From: Macrophomina tecta | Lineage: Eukaryota > Ascomycota > Dothideomycetes > Botryosphaeriales > Botryosphaeriaceae | Direction of reading: 5' to 3' | NCBI GenBank assembly: GCA_024180945.1 | Contig: JAKSGN010000023.1 | Location: 992,001-1,056,000, forward strand | Length of the DNA: 64,000 nucleotides | Shown: in pieces, positions 54,090-64,000 of the stretch | How positions within the stretch are numbered: position 1 is the first letter of the stretch | How the letters are laid out: every line of letters starts with the position of its first letter | Position numbers and translations under genes: made by a program | The notes under the pieces: generated by a model | The model's database searches: none | Seen by the model: the letters and a program-made list of their open reading frames with translations, nothing else | Told to the model about the DNA's origin: nothing

Positions 54090-57000
54090 TTAATAAAGAG
54101 TCTTTTGGCAAAGTTCTTGCTGATACTGGCTGTGAATACTACGCTGTAATCGACGATAAGTTTGCTAGACGTTGTAACCTCCCGCGCATACAAATACCCT
54201 CGAGAACACTAGACGGTTTAACACCTACCGGATGGCGAATTACGGAAGTAGCCTGGGCAGAAGTTGATATTGGCGGCCATATCCAAAAGCGAATGTTTTT
54301 CTATATCGTCCCGAGGCTTACCGGCTGTGACATTATGCTAGGCAGCCCCTGGATGGTGCAAGAAAAGGCCGTATTAGACCAAAGCGAGCGGACGATTATC
54401 TTTAAGGATACTGGCCTAGTAGTTAAGCAAGATGCGGATCTACCTAGGCCCCAAGGAGTACTAATTAGAGCGCACGCGTTTGGCTCCCTATATCGGCAAC
54501 GCAAGAAGAAAGGATATCAGATCTTTACCGCAAGCCTCGCTGATATCGACAAGGCCCTTAAAGAGAAAGCCGCGGTCGACGTTAAGGCTAATCTACCTTA
54601 TTAGATTAATCAGGAACGGCACCGTCTATTCGAAAAGCAAGAAGTAAATAGGCTACCGCCTCACCGGCTTAGAATCGATCACCACATCGAACTAGAAAAG
54701 GACGCTAATGGAAGAATACCGGAACTACCATAGGGGCCTCTATATAATATGTCCCGCGACGAGCTCCTAGTACTTCGAAAGACGTTAAACGACTACCTCG
54801 ATAAAGGCTTTATTCGGGTTAGCAACTTGCCCGCAGCCGCCCCCGTTCTATTTATTAAGAAACCAGGAGGGGGGCTTCGATTCTACTACGATTATCGCGC
54901 TTTAAATCGACTTACTAGGAAGGACCGTTACCCATTACCGCTTATTCAAGAGACACTTAACCGGATTAATAAAGCTAAATAGTTTACTAAGCTCGATGTT
55001 GCCGCTACCTTCCACAAGATACGGATTAAGGAAGGCGACGAATGGCTTACGGCATTTAGAACTCGATTCGGGTTGTTTAAATAGCTCGTTACCCCGTTTT
55101 AGATTAGCTAACGCACCGAGTACGTTCCAGCGGTATATTAATTGGACGCTACGGGACTTCCTAGACGACTTTACTTCAGCTTACGTTAACGATATCCTAA
55201 TCTTTATGGACGGTTCTCGCAAGGATCACCGCGAGAAGGTTAATAAGGTATTAGCCAAATTAGACGCAGCGGGACTCCAGCTCGACATTAAGAAGTGCGA
55301 ATTCGAAGTATAGTCAACAAAGTACCTTGGTTATATAATCGAGGCTGGTAAGGGTATTCAAATGGGCCCAGAAAAGGTTGGAGCGATTCAAGTATAGACG
55401 GCACCAACTACCGTTAAAGGGGTGCAAGGCTTCCTTGGATTCGCCAATTTCTACAGGCGGTTTATTAAGGGGTTTTCCAATCTAACGCACCCCCTGGTTA
55501 TGCTCACTAAGAAAGGCACGGTCTTCCAATGGAATAAAGAAGCTAATACGGCTTTCGAAAAACTAAAAAAGGCTTTTATTACCGCCCCAGTACTAATGCA
55601 ATTCGATCCGGAACGGGAAACGGTTCTCGCTACGGACTCCTCCGGGTACTGTACTGGAGGTGTCCTCTAGCAGTACGACGGTGACGGTTTTCTATGGCTA
55701 GTAGCGTTCTTCTCAAAAAAGAATCTTCCTGCGGAATGTAACTACCCAATTTACGACAAGGAGCTGCTCGCAATAGTCAAGTGTCTATGCCAATGGGATG
55801 CCGAATTAAAGGGGCTTAACCAGTTCAAGATCCTCATTGATCATAAGAATCTAGAATACTTCACTACCGCAAGGAGACTATCCGAAAGACAGATTCGGTG
55901 GTGGAGGGAACTTAGCCAATTTTCCATTATAATCGAATATACCCCTGGAACGACTAACGAACTAGCAGATGCGCTTACCAGGCGGGGCCAAGACTTACCT
56001 ACACAAGATACGGATAAGAGGCTCGAGCAGAGGATAGCCCAGCTACTACTACCTGCTCGCCAAGGACTTACCCTAAACACTGGACCGTTAGAAGACCCCG
56101 AGGAACAAGGGGATTGGGATTACGAAGACCTACCATTACCAAATCAAGGAAAATACGATAGCACGAATGACATAAGGCAAATTCGACTAGGACAGCACGG
56201 GTACGAGCAAAACCTCGAGACTCAGTGGCAAGAGGCACAACGCCAGGACGGCGTCCTAAACCGGCTAAGAGAGACGGTCCAACGAGGGGATAGAACGTTC
56301 CCCCCGGACCTATCTACTAAGATTAAAGTATCGGTAGCCGAGTGTTCGTTAAACGACCAAGGAAACCTCCTATTTAGGGGAAGAAGATGGGTACCAGATT
56401 CGGAACCGTTACGAACACGGATTATCCAGGAGATACACGACTCACCCCTTACGGCTCACCCGGGACGAATCGAGACGGTTAGCCTCGTAGCAAGGCAATT
56501 CTTTTAGCCGGGATTCGTTAACGATATCCGGAGGTTCTGCCGAAACTGTGATACCTGCGGCAGAACTAAGGTCTAGAGGGACAGGAAACAAGGACTCCTC
56601 AAACCGCTGCAAGTACCGGAAAGACAGTGGCGCGAGATCTCGATTGACTTTGTTGGGCCACTCCCATTAAGCAACGGCTGCGAAATGCTTATGGTAATAA
56701 CCGACCGGTTAGGAAAAGGGGTTATCCTCGAGGTGTGCGTGAATGTAGAAACGGAAACCATCGCAATGGCTCTTTATTAGTCGCTTCTACCGGGACCATG
56801 GGGTACCGGCGGCCATCGTATCAGACAGGAACGCAATTTGTTAGCCTATTATGGCAACGGATCTGTCAGTTACTTAAGATTAAGCGGCGGATATCAACTG
56901 CGTACCATCCTCAAACGGACGGCTCAACGGAACGAATGAATACTGTGGTGGCACGAAAACTAGCCTTATTCGCGGATTATTATCAGCAAGATTGGGTAGA

Positions 57001-57714
57001 TTGGCTACCGGTTATCCAGCTGGCATTGAACGGGAGCACGTCAACAGTTACCCAGATAAGCCCCTTCTTCCTCTCGCACGGGTACCACCTCGAGCCGCTC
57101 GAACTACCTGAGGACGTACAGCCAAGTAGCCAGCAGAGGCAGTCACCAGTAGCTAGGGCCGAAGCTATCGTTACGAAAATTAAAGAGGTTACGGATTGGG
57201 CGCAAGCGTCAATGGCAGAGACTCAACAGGAGCAAGAACGTCAAGCAAACCGGTAACGGAACCCCTCACCAGCGTATAAGATAGGGGATAAGGTATGGTT
57301 AAATCTTAGGAATCTACGGACAGACCGGCCAAGCAAGAAGCTTGATGATAAGGCAGCCAAGTTTACTATTACTGAGGTAATTGGCTCTCATAACTACAAG
57401 CTAGACGTACCTGGTGCGGTACACAACGTCTTCCACGTAGACCTCCTTAGACCGGCTGGAACGGACCCCTTACCAAGCCAGATTCAAGATGACTACCAGC
57501 CCCCACCTATGCAAGTAGACGGCCAAGACGAATAGGTAGTAGAAGCAATCCTAGGTGAAAGAATGGCAAAGAAACCAGGGCAACGGCGACGCCAGCTACA
57601 ATATCAAGTCAAATGGAAGGGTTACGCAAGGCCTACTTGGGAGCCCGCTACCGCCCTTAAGGATACAGCAGCACTGGATCCCTACCTAGAGGAAAAGAAA
57701 AGACAAGCGGTTTA
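54090..57714 (+). pseudogene. Gypsy Pol remnant (PR-RT-RH-IN-chromodomain)
   Basis: Protease LADTGCE is near 54120. The RT begins near 54749. Its catalytic box reads YVNDILIF (near 55180), with Asn in place of the first Asp. RNase H carries ATDSSG near 55630. The integrase zinc finger and core lie between 56450 and 57250. A chromodomain with VKWKGYARPTWEP is near 57610. At least six in-frame TAG codons occur, mostly where Trp or Gln is expected, and frameshifts occur near 55100 and 56800. The D-to-N change and TAG stops are G-to-A or C-to-T changes typical of RIP. No functional enzyme can be made. Confidence 0.85.
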
Positions 57715-58140
57715 GCCCGGCCAAAGCCAGGCTCGATCCAGGTGACATTGATCCTTCCCATTAACTTACAGAGAACAGCAACCCGTTAGAGTCGGCCCTG
57801 CAAGATAGCTACCCGTTAGAGCAGCCCAGTACTAGGTCACCTGGTCGGGCATTACAGACCACTAGACGGAATCCGCTAGTGCCGGACATTCCTCTTCCTG
57901 TCAACTGACAGGCCCTCAATTCGACAACCAGCAAACTTGACCCCACGGTCCCTAGTCGACTCCGAGATGTCACCACCTCAACGCGGTTGCACACAACGCA
58001 CGTATTGCCGGTCAGCCAAGTTTCCAACTACGCCATGTAGCCGTGATTGGATATTGGAGTCGCTGTTTCGCCTTATATACCCCCTCAAATAACGGAAAAA
58101 GCGATTGCCCCAATCGAGGATTGAACTCGGAACAAGCCAA

Positions 58141-58163
58141 AAGGAAAAAAGGGGGGGGGGGAA
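58141..58163 (+). promoter_or_regulatory. Gypsy polypurine tract
   Basis: A purine run with about 11 consecutive G directly precedes the TGTTATGG start of the LTR. Confidence 0.75.
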
Positions 58164-58353
58164 TGTTATGGTCTGGAAGCCCAGTGGCAAAAGAAGCCTC
58201 GGAGGAATCCTCGGCAGTCATGTGACGCTATTTCCCTCGTGTATTTAAGTTGATCTTCTTTCTCTCTTTCTTCTTCTTCTCTCCTTAAGTTCTAGCTTCT
58301 TGTACGTAGCGCTATAAACCTTTCAGTGAAGATCCTGGGGTTGAGCCTTGACA
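58164..58353 (+). repeat. Gypsy 3' LTR (about 190 bp)
   Basis: Starts TGTTATGGTCTGGAAGCC and appears to end near TTGACA, because sequence homologous to a Tc1-like transposase resumes right after it. The end is uncertain by a few bases. Confidence 0.65.
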
Positions 58354-58590
58354 TACCGTAGCTTGCTACGGGTTATTATATTATTATAGTAGATAACGCC
58401 TCTATTTACCGAGTACCTATATATTTATAAATCTCCGTATTTTTATTAGTATTTACTAATAAAAGTAGGAGATCCGATAAGTAATTTAAGCCGCTAGGGT
58501 ACTTATAGTAGTTATATCTTCCTCTATACTACCCTAAACTTAATCTAATTAAATATAGCTTCTATAATATTAAGTAAATTGGCTATAGAG
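58354..58590 (+). pseudogene. Heavily mutated Tc1-like transposase fragment (exon 2 end to exon 3)
   Basis: The plus strand follows the transposase of 12790-13867 from the second catalytic Asp (GTAGATAACGCCTC for ATGGATAACGCCTC) through the second intron to the LPPYCPELNPIE region. Many C-to-T and G-to-A changes are present; the catalytic Glu region now reads as Lys. It is a RIP-saturated relic into which the Gypsy element seems to have inserted. Confidence 0.75.
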
Positions 58591-58985
58591 GGTTTATACG
58601 TCTTCCTTGTGGGCTATGAGGGCTCGTTGCGCAGGCCCTCGACTCTGCCTTAGAGGGTAGGGCTCACCCTACACCCATATATTCTTTTGAATACGGTATA
58701 TAGTGCGTGTCGTGCACTTGGCGGCATTGGAAATGGTGTCTGGACGCCATGAGGCGAGCGAATAGTCGAGAATGGTGGCAATTTGGTGTTCAGCAAGGCG
58801 TGGAGGGGGCATGGTGAACCTGCTGCTACTCAACACCAAGAAAACGCGTCAAAGACGAGTATTTGGACGTGGATTTGGACGTGCAAGCGTCTGGATTACG
58901 CGTTCTCGCGACTTTGTTAGGGCGCGTCGGTGAAAAATTCAGGGAATGCCGATTTGACAGTTAAGGTGCAAAACCCGGTTCTCCG
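58591..58985 (-). pseudogene. Tc1-like transposase exon-1 fragment with one TIR
   Basis: From 58811 leftwards the minus strand reads an HTH start like that of the Tc1-like transposase (PPRLAEHQIATILDYS … TIYRIQK), then TAG where Trp is expected. At 58853-58980 lies a diverged copy of that element's TIR, ending near GCAAAACCCGG. The fragment is oriented opposite to the piece at 58354, so two relics are juxtaposed. Confidence 0.75.
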
Positions 58986-59758
58986 GCGGCTCGCTCGGCC
59001 CTGCGGGTCTCCTTCCGATAGGTCAGGAAGAAGTTGATATTCAAGACTAAATTGGTGTGAACGCGGTGGAACATTCACCAGTATCGATGTGTCTGGGAGG
59101 TGCGACAGTCACAAAATGCATGCCAAACTTGGGTTCTGGCTGAGGGCTGGATTGACTGAATTGTTCTGTTGTTCGCGATCTCGGATTAATCAGCCGCACA
59201 CCACGAAACTTGGCAATTGATGACTCACTGCTGATGAAGAGCTGTCTGGCGACTGAAATGGAGGTGGATTTGAGGATAATATTGGCAGGTGACATTTTGA
59301 TTTGCGATTGGCTACTTTGTTAAGATCGGCGACAGATTAGCCCCTCAATCACATTCATGCAAGGTATGAGCTGCCAATCCGCATGACAGCCACGTTACGT
59401 TGCTTTATTACTTGGCGCGTTGTCGAGCCAATGATAATCTAAATAGTCATGTAGATGTGACCCTAAATTATGCAATGCGAACGTTTGCAGTAAATGTCTG
59501 CCATTTTATACATTATTGGCGATCTCATGAGGTCTGTGAATGCAGCCTTGTTCATTACGCGGCTTAGAATCAGTGTTGTATTGTATCTAACTAGACAAAT
59601 CGTCGCAGCATTTTGGTGGTGCTTGCATACGATGTATGATGCAGGACAAGGTTATGCAAATTTCTACTACAATAAAGTAGTGAATTACAAGAGTTAAGCT
59701 ATGTCTGTGCTAAAAGTTTATAAAGCAGCGGGTGATCCTCCAACCTGCGCTCAAGCTT
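58986..59758. other. Intergenic region
   Basis: Contains an 82-codon minus-strand open frame (59047-59295) and a short plus-strand one. Neither has recognisable features, so I do not call a gene. Confidence 0.45.
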
Positions 59759-60532
59759 ATGGACAAAATGTTTGCCGACCTTCGAGATGACCTTTTTTTT
59801 CCCGATTTTTCAAATTGTCCCCATGAAAACGACATTCCACTGGACTTCTACACCTCGACTGATGGATTTATGTGGATGCCAAAACACCATTGGTGCATCT
59901 TGGCTGAAATTACTGAAGTTTTTTACTTTCTAAGATTACGACTTCTTGTCCGGGACAGATCGGGTTCGGAAGTCCCCGTGGCCTTCTACCCTGAAGACCA
60001 AGATCTATCTTTCGACTACGGATTGTTTCAGAAAGGCTATACCATTGTGATACTCTATCCGCACCAGCACGATTTCCTTGATCTAACCGTGGGGATACGA
60101 CAAGAAGCGATGAGTGCTATTAGGGTGAGCGTCATAGTACGTGAAGCGGTCTTGCACTAATTTTAAAAGGTGATCCCTTTCCCACTACATCGCTTATTAG
60201 ATCTTAGCGATAAGCTGCAAGCACAAAAGGCACTAAGCGAGAATACCCGAGCTTGTCACACCTGCCAGAAGGAATCAGACACACTCCTAAAATGCACACG
60301 ATGCGGCATTAGTTGGTACTGCAATAAGGTAAGGGAGATAATTAAAATCGAACGCTATACTCGGATAGTAGTGTCCAATCACTTACTACAACAGGCTTGT
60401 CAAGAGATTGGTTGGAAAGATAAGGGTCATAAGGACGAATGTCGGTTGCTGAAGAACGAAACTCTGAAGCAAATCCTTCTCTTTGACTGGAAACACTTTA
60501 AGGACTTCGTGCAATTCCCACTTTCTGCTTGA
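59759..60532 (+). CDS. MYND-type zinc-finger protein (220 aa)
   Basis: Three exons (59759-60124, 60170-60328, 60395-60532; introns of 45 and 66 bp) encode 220 residues. The C-terminus is a MYND finger that becomes complete only after the second intron is removed: CHTC, then CTRCGISWYC, then ACQEIGWKDKGHKDEC. MYND fingers bind Pro-rich peptides in partner proteins. The N-terminal 120 residues have no motif I recognise. The start used is the first in-frame ATG. Another ATG at 59701 opens a different, short frame, so a further upstream exon is possible. Confidence 0.75.
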
Positions 60533-60830
60533 GGGCTGCTCACGGGTGAAGGAGGTTTAAAGGGTTATTAGAAGCGGAGCTTCTTGTATTTTTTTCAACA
60601 TTATGAAGCTTTGTCATGGACTATCAGATTAGGTATAGTTGATTTATCCGCCGCCTGGCCACTTATCCGCAATAGCTTACTCAGGCAATAATTCGCGGTC
60701 AGTCTATCAAGAAAAGTTGCCCAGATTGACTACCTCGAATCCCTAAAATGCCTACTCGTCTATAATAACCGTATAAATAATGATACCGAAAATGGTCGTT
60801 CCAAGAGCACTTGTGAACCTTTCAACCGGA
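60533..60830. other. Convergent spacer between MYND and DnaJ genes
   Basis: 298 bp between two facing 3' ends; AT-rich, no other feature. Confidence 0.5.
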
Positions 60831-62172
60831 TCAGTCCCAGTAGTGGAATTCCTCATAAGAAAAGCTCTCTTTCTGCTTGTACTCATGTTCCCAAAATGAC
60901 CCGTCACCATAACGTGTCCCATAATTTCGTTGGCTACTAGACTTGAATTTGTTCGATGATGTTCCAGTGGATTTCAGTGTCCTCATACACGAGGCACAGG
61001 CCATCGTGCTGCAACTCGGACACTCGAAAGCAAATTTGTATAGAGTGGCATTGCAATGGATGCAGTGATGGTGACCCTCAATCTTTGGCCAGAAGAACTT
61101 GTGCGTACACGATGACGTGTTGTCAGTTGTCACTGGCTTCTGCTGAGCGCTCTTGGGTCTTTTCTGCCTTGTAGCCTCTCGTGCAGCTTGTCTTTTTTGT
61201 GTGGTTGCCTGAGCTGCTGCTCTATCCCTGCCCTCTCTTTGCCGTGCTTCTCGTTCCTCTGCTTCTCTTTGCCGTATCTCTCGTTCCTTTGCCATTCTTT
61301 CTTCTCGTTCCTTTGCAATCCTTTCTGCTTGCTCTCGTTGCTTCTTCAACAGCTCCACATACATTTTGCGCTTTTCTGCCTCTGCCTTTTCCTTTGCCTC
61401 TCGCTCTTTTGTTTCTCTCCTGATTGCTTCACTCTTCAACCGCGCATTTTCTATAGCTTCCTTTTTATTCCTTTCATTAATCATCGACTCTAGCAATGCC
61501 CTAGCTTTCTCGAGTTCTGAAGACTTGACTCTTCTCGCCGCAAGTCTCTGGAGTCTTTCGGTCTCCATGACTCTCTTGTCCTCTTCCGTAATCACTGGTT
61601 CTGATCTCCAAGGGTACCACCAGGAATTGGCCGCCTCCATTTTGTCCTGTTGTTCCTGGTCTAGCCTGTCAAATGCCGCTATTTTTGACTCCAACGTCTT
61701 AATCTTGTTGCTGGCGTCGAGCATTTTCCCATCCATTGCCTCCACCCAATTCAGCCAGACACGCCTCTTCGCTATGCTTTCCTCTCTTTCACGCCACTCT
61801 CTCTCCATGTCGTTTTCCGTTTTCGGTTTCTCGTTGGCTGGTTGGCTCTGTCTCTGCCTTGTAGATTGTTGATCTGTCTCGCTCGCTGGGTCTCGAGGGC
61901 GATTGGCATCATAGACACGTCTTTTTGACTCGTCTGAGAGATTGTCCCATGCTGCTACTATCTGAAGGACTGAATGAGTAGCCTGCAACCGAGTAGACAA
62001 ACGGGATGAGGCTGACCTGTTGGAACTTGACTGTCGCACTTCTCTTCCCTTGATTTCTATCTGGATGATGGCGAAGAGCCAGGGTGCGGTATGCATGCTT
62101 GATGTCTTCGACAGAGGCCGCTGGAGAAATCCCCAGGATCGCATAATAATCTGGTGCAGGAGTTTGAGCCAT
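60831..62172 (-). CDS. DnaJ (Hsp40)-domain protein with long coiled coil and C-terminal Cys-rich zinc ribbon (428 aa)
   Basis: Two exons (62172-62017 and 61961-60831; 55-bp intron) give 428 residues. The N-terminal J domain starts PDYYAILGISPAAS, has the HPD tripeptide in LRHHPDRN, and is completed across the splice into IVAAWDNLSDESKRRVYDA. A nearer acceptor at 61983 would also keep frame but would insert seven residues in the J domain. Residues 90-330 are Glu/Arg/Lys-rich coiled coil. The C-terminus has CxxC pairs (CIHCNATLYKFAFECPSC … CASC) after CTHKFFWPK. J domains stimulate Hsp70; the partner is unknown. Confidence 0.85.
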
Positions 62173-63414
62173 CGCTGTTCGTAAGGCTGCAATCTATCGG
62201 TAAATTGTCTTTAAGGCCGAGAAGTGTACAGAGTGCTATGCTCATTTCTGCCTGGTCGGTGTCCAATAACGCACAGCATGGAGGTCAATTAAGGTTATAT
62301 CTTGTCAACCAGAATCTCCTTTTTTTTTCAGGCAGCATTTCTTTATCTACTACGTTCACTCGAAGATTCCACCGGAGAAAAGGAGGGCATCAGTTTGCCA
62401 CTGATTGTGCCCAACCCCGCAAGTCTACCCACCTCCATTACGGGAGATAGGCAGAAACACATAGGCAGAAATTCACTTCTTTCTGACCTCACCACGATCG
62501 GACCAAGAGGTCCACCAACACCCAATTCTCGACACATCTAAACAACCTACAGAAGGGCAATGTATTCAGAACACTTAGTCAATAGTTTGCCACCAGAACG
62601 AACGATTGGTGAGGCTCGTATCTTACCGCAAATGCTATGATGTTCCACAGTAAAAGGACGAGCAATTGATAAGGTCCAATTGCGTTTTTAGGCCTACGCA
62701 TTCCTCGCTGAGAAGTTTGATGGGTGATGACGGAGTAGAATCAAGCCCTACACTCCTATTGGCACCAACCCTCACATGAAAATTTTTAAAAAGAGCCCTT
62801 GCGCAATGTACTATGTTCCACAGCATGATAGGATAAACGTTCCCCGCTCGCCATACGTCATTTGTACGTTAGCCGTAAGCGCTAGCGCTTCTGCATAGCT
62901 GCACGAATCCGGACGAACTCAGGCTGGTTGGTTGGTTGGTTTAACAGAGGAAGAGACTTGAAAAGGGGAATATGAAATCAATATGCTGTAACGGACTTCC
63001 CCGCATCTTGACCATCCCTGCATCTTGGCCACATTCACCGCCTCCTCACCCACCATCTTCAACGTGGTGCAAAATTGTCGAAATAGATATTCAGAAGGCG
63101 CTTGATTATTTGGAATCGCAATAAGTCCCAAATTATTCTGCTACCGCAACCAAATTCAAAATCGATCGCAAAACCCTCCAGCGCAGGTATAAAGGCATTC
63201 CAAAGCCAAGAGAGCTCGCATACTCCGAATCCCATATGCTACTTACAATTGAGTAAGAAAGGTTCTTGTAGAGCATGTAAATACTCTTTCGGACCGTGGC
63301 CTTCCCCCTACACCTTAATTCTTGCAGAACCTCGTATTTGAGATTGTGAAAAAAACAGCCTAGAAAGAACTAGGTGGCCACATTCTGCAAGCGGCACTAA
63401 AACAAGAATAAAAG
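62173..63414. other. Intergenic region, no supported gene
   Basis: Only short random ORFs are present. The left end should hold the DnaJ promoter. Confidence 0.5.
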
Positions 63415-63633
63415 TGTTGAACAGTGAGGAATTGAGGTTCACTGCTGCCTCATTGAATGATGCTAAAGCTACTCATTATGTACACGATGGCGAGGGACCC
63501 TGTAACGTCTCTTAACAGTGGTGTTACGCTTAAAGGTATGAAAAGAGTAATAGAAAAGCAAATCCTAATACGTGTAGTGAGACAGCAAATAATAACGGCA
63601 GATAATGACGGTAAATGGTGATGATAGTTGACA
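63415..63633. repeat. Diverged second copy of the 201-bp LTR-like repeat
   Basis: Starts TGTTGAACAGTGAGGAATTG like the repeat at 42505 and ends with a related AATGGTGATGATAGTTGACA. The middle is diverged and slightly longer, and no matching 5-bp flanks are seen. Confidence 0.65.
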
Positions 63634-64000
63634 ACTTATTTTATATCTGTCGGTCATTTTGCTCTGATACCGCAGCCGCCTCTTAAAATGTCTTTTCTCC
63701 CCTTTGGGATGCTTATAAGGATGAGTAAGGATGAAGACAGTATTTTCAACGGTGGCAGGAGGGACAAGAGTATCCCTCGATTATCGGAATTTACTAGCAC
63801 GAGAGGTTCTTTCCTCAATATTAAAGTAATTATGCCGTGAGCGATCATCGCACTAAAAAAAATCAATGAGGATGTCGACGTCCGTAATTTTATAAGCGCG
63901 AAGCTAAACCCCAGGGCTGTTGGCCCGTCATATCTTAAGAAAGGCTGAAGAGAAAGGCTGTGCTCAGTCCACGTCCCTCATCAAGCTTGGGGTATAGCCC
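63634..64000. other. Window end, nothing recognised
   Basis: Short ORFs on both strands without features; a gene continuing beyond the window cannot be excluded. Confidence 0.4.

Larger units (their letters stand above)
54000..58353 (+). mobile_element. Ty3/Gypsy chromodomain retrotransposon, RIP-damaged, 5' end missing
   Basis: In order: aspartic protease, reverse transcriptase, RNase H, integrase and chromodomain, then a polypurine tract and a 3' LTR. This is Gypsy order. No copy of the LTR was found on the left, so the 5' LTR and most of gag are missing or unrecognisable. The left boundary is approximate. Confidence 0.85.

Noticed and set aside
59047..59295. 82-aa minus-strand ORF
   Set aside because: No motif or composition signal separates it from chance.
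1..64000. Starship giant transposon carrying these genes
   Set aside because: No tyrosine-recombinase captain (DUF3435-type) gene or matching boundary repeats are visible in the window.

Overview
The window is nuclear DNA of a filamentous ascomycete (Pezizomycotina). The evidence is: split genes with short GT-AG introns of about 44-120 bp; fungal families such as the 2EXR/F-box-like, MYND and zygote-specific-protein-like genes; Fot1/pogo, Tc1, Copia, Gypsy and Tad1-type LINE elements; and repeat copies broken by CAG-to-TAG and TGG-to-TAG changes, the pattern left by repeat-induced point mutation (RIP). Exon joins were placed by hand from splice signals, preserved phase and protein continuity. 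No search was run.

Layout. 1-9.5 kb: a 5'-truncated NFX1/ZNFX1-type helicase fused to three CbxX-type AAA modules (+ strand) faces a complete slicer-type Argonaute (- strand), 3' end to 3' end. 10-20.4 kb: a transposon block with a Tc1-derived MITE, a complete 3.4-kb DD34E Tc1-like element that carries a second 641-aa gene, and a Fot1/pogo element (DD35D) with a second, internally deleted Tc1-like copy nested in its terminal TA. 21-25 kb: an F-box-like gene, an MFS transporter, and a catalysis-deleted pogo copy in the transporter's upstream region. 26.5-37.8 kb: a second NFX1-type helicase, an apparent ZNFX1 relative with an N-terminal CCCH finger and a C-terminal RZ finger. It is interrupted by a full-length Copia retrotransposon with two identical 146-bp LTRs and a TCTGG target duplication. 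38-47.9 kb: LINE remnants, a small secreted-type protein, a solo LTR, a kinase-HAD-uracil phosphoribosyltransferase fusion and a conserved 153-aa protein. 48-53 kb: a four-exon orphan gene and a possible truncated relative. 53-59 kb: a pogo-type MITE, a tRNA-like sequence, a decayed chromodomain Gypsy element and heavily mutated Tc1-like fragments. 59.7-62.2 kb: a MYND protein and a DnaJ protein.

How it fits together. An Argonaute lies between two NFX1-type helicases. In other eukaryotes relatives of these helicases (fission yeast Hrr1, nematode ZNFX-1) work in small-RNA silencing, so the left 38 kb looks like an RNA-silencing neighbourhood embedded in the kind of DNA it would police. One of its candidate members has itself been hit by a young, intact retrotransposon. 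Joint function of these genes is inference.
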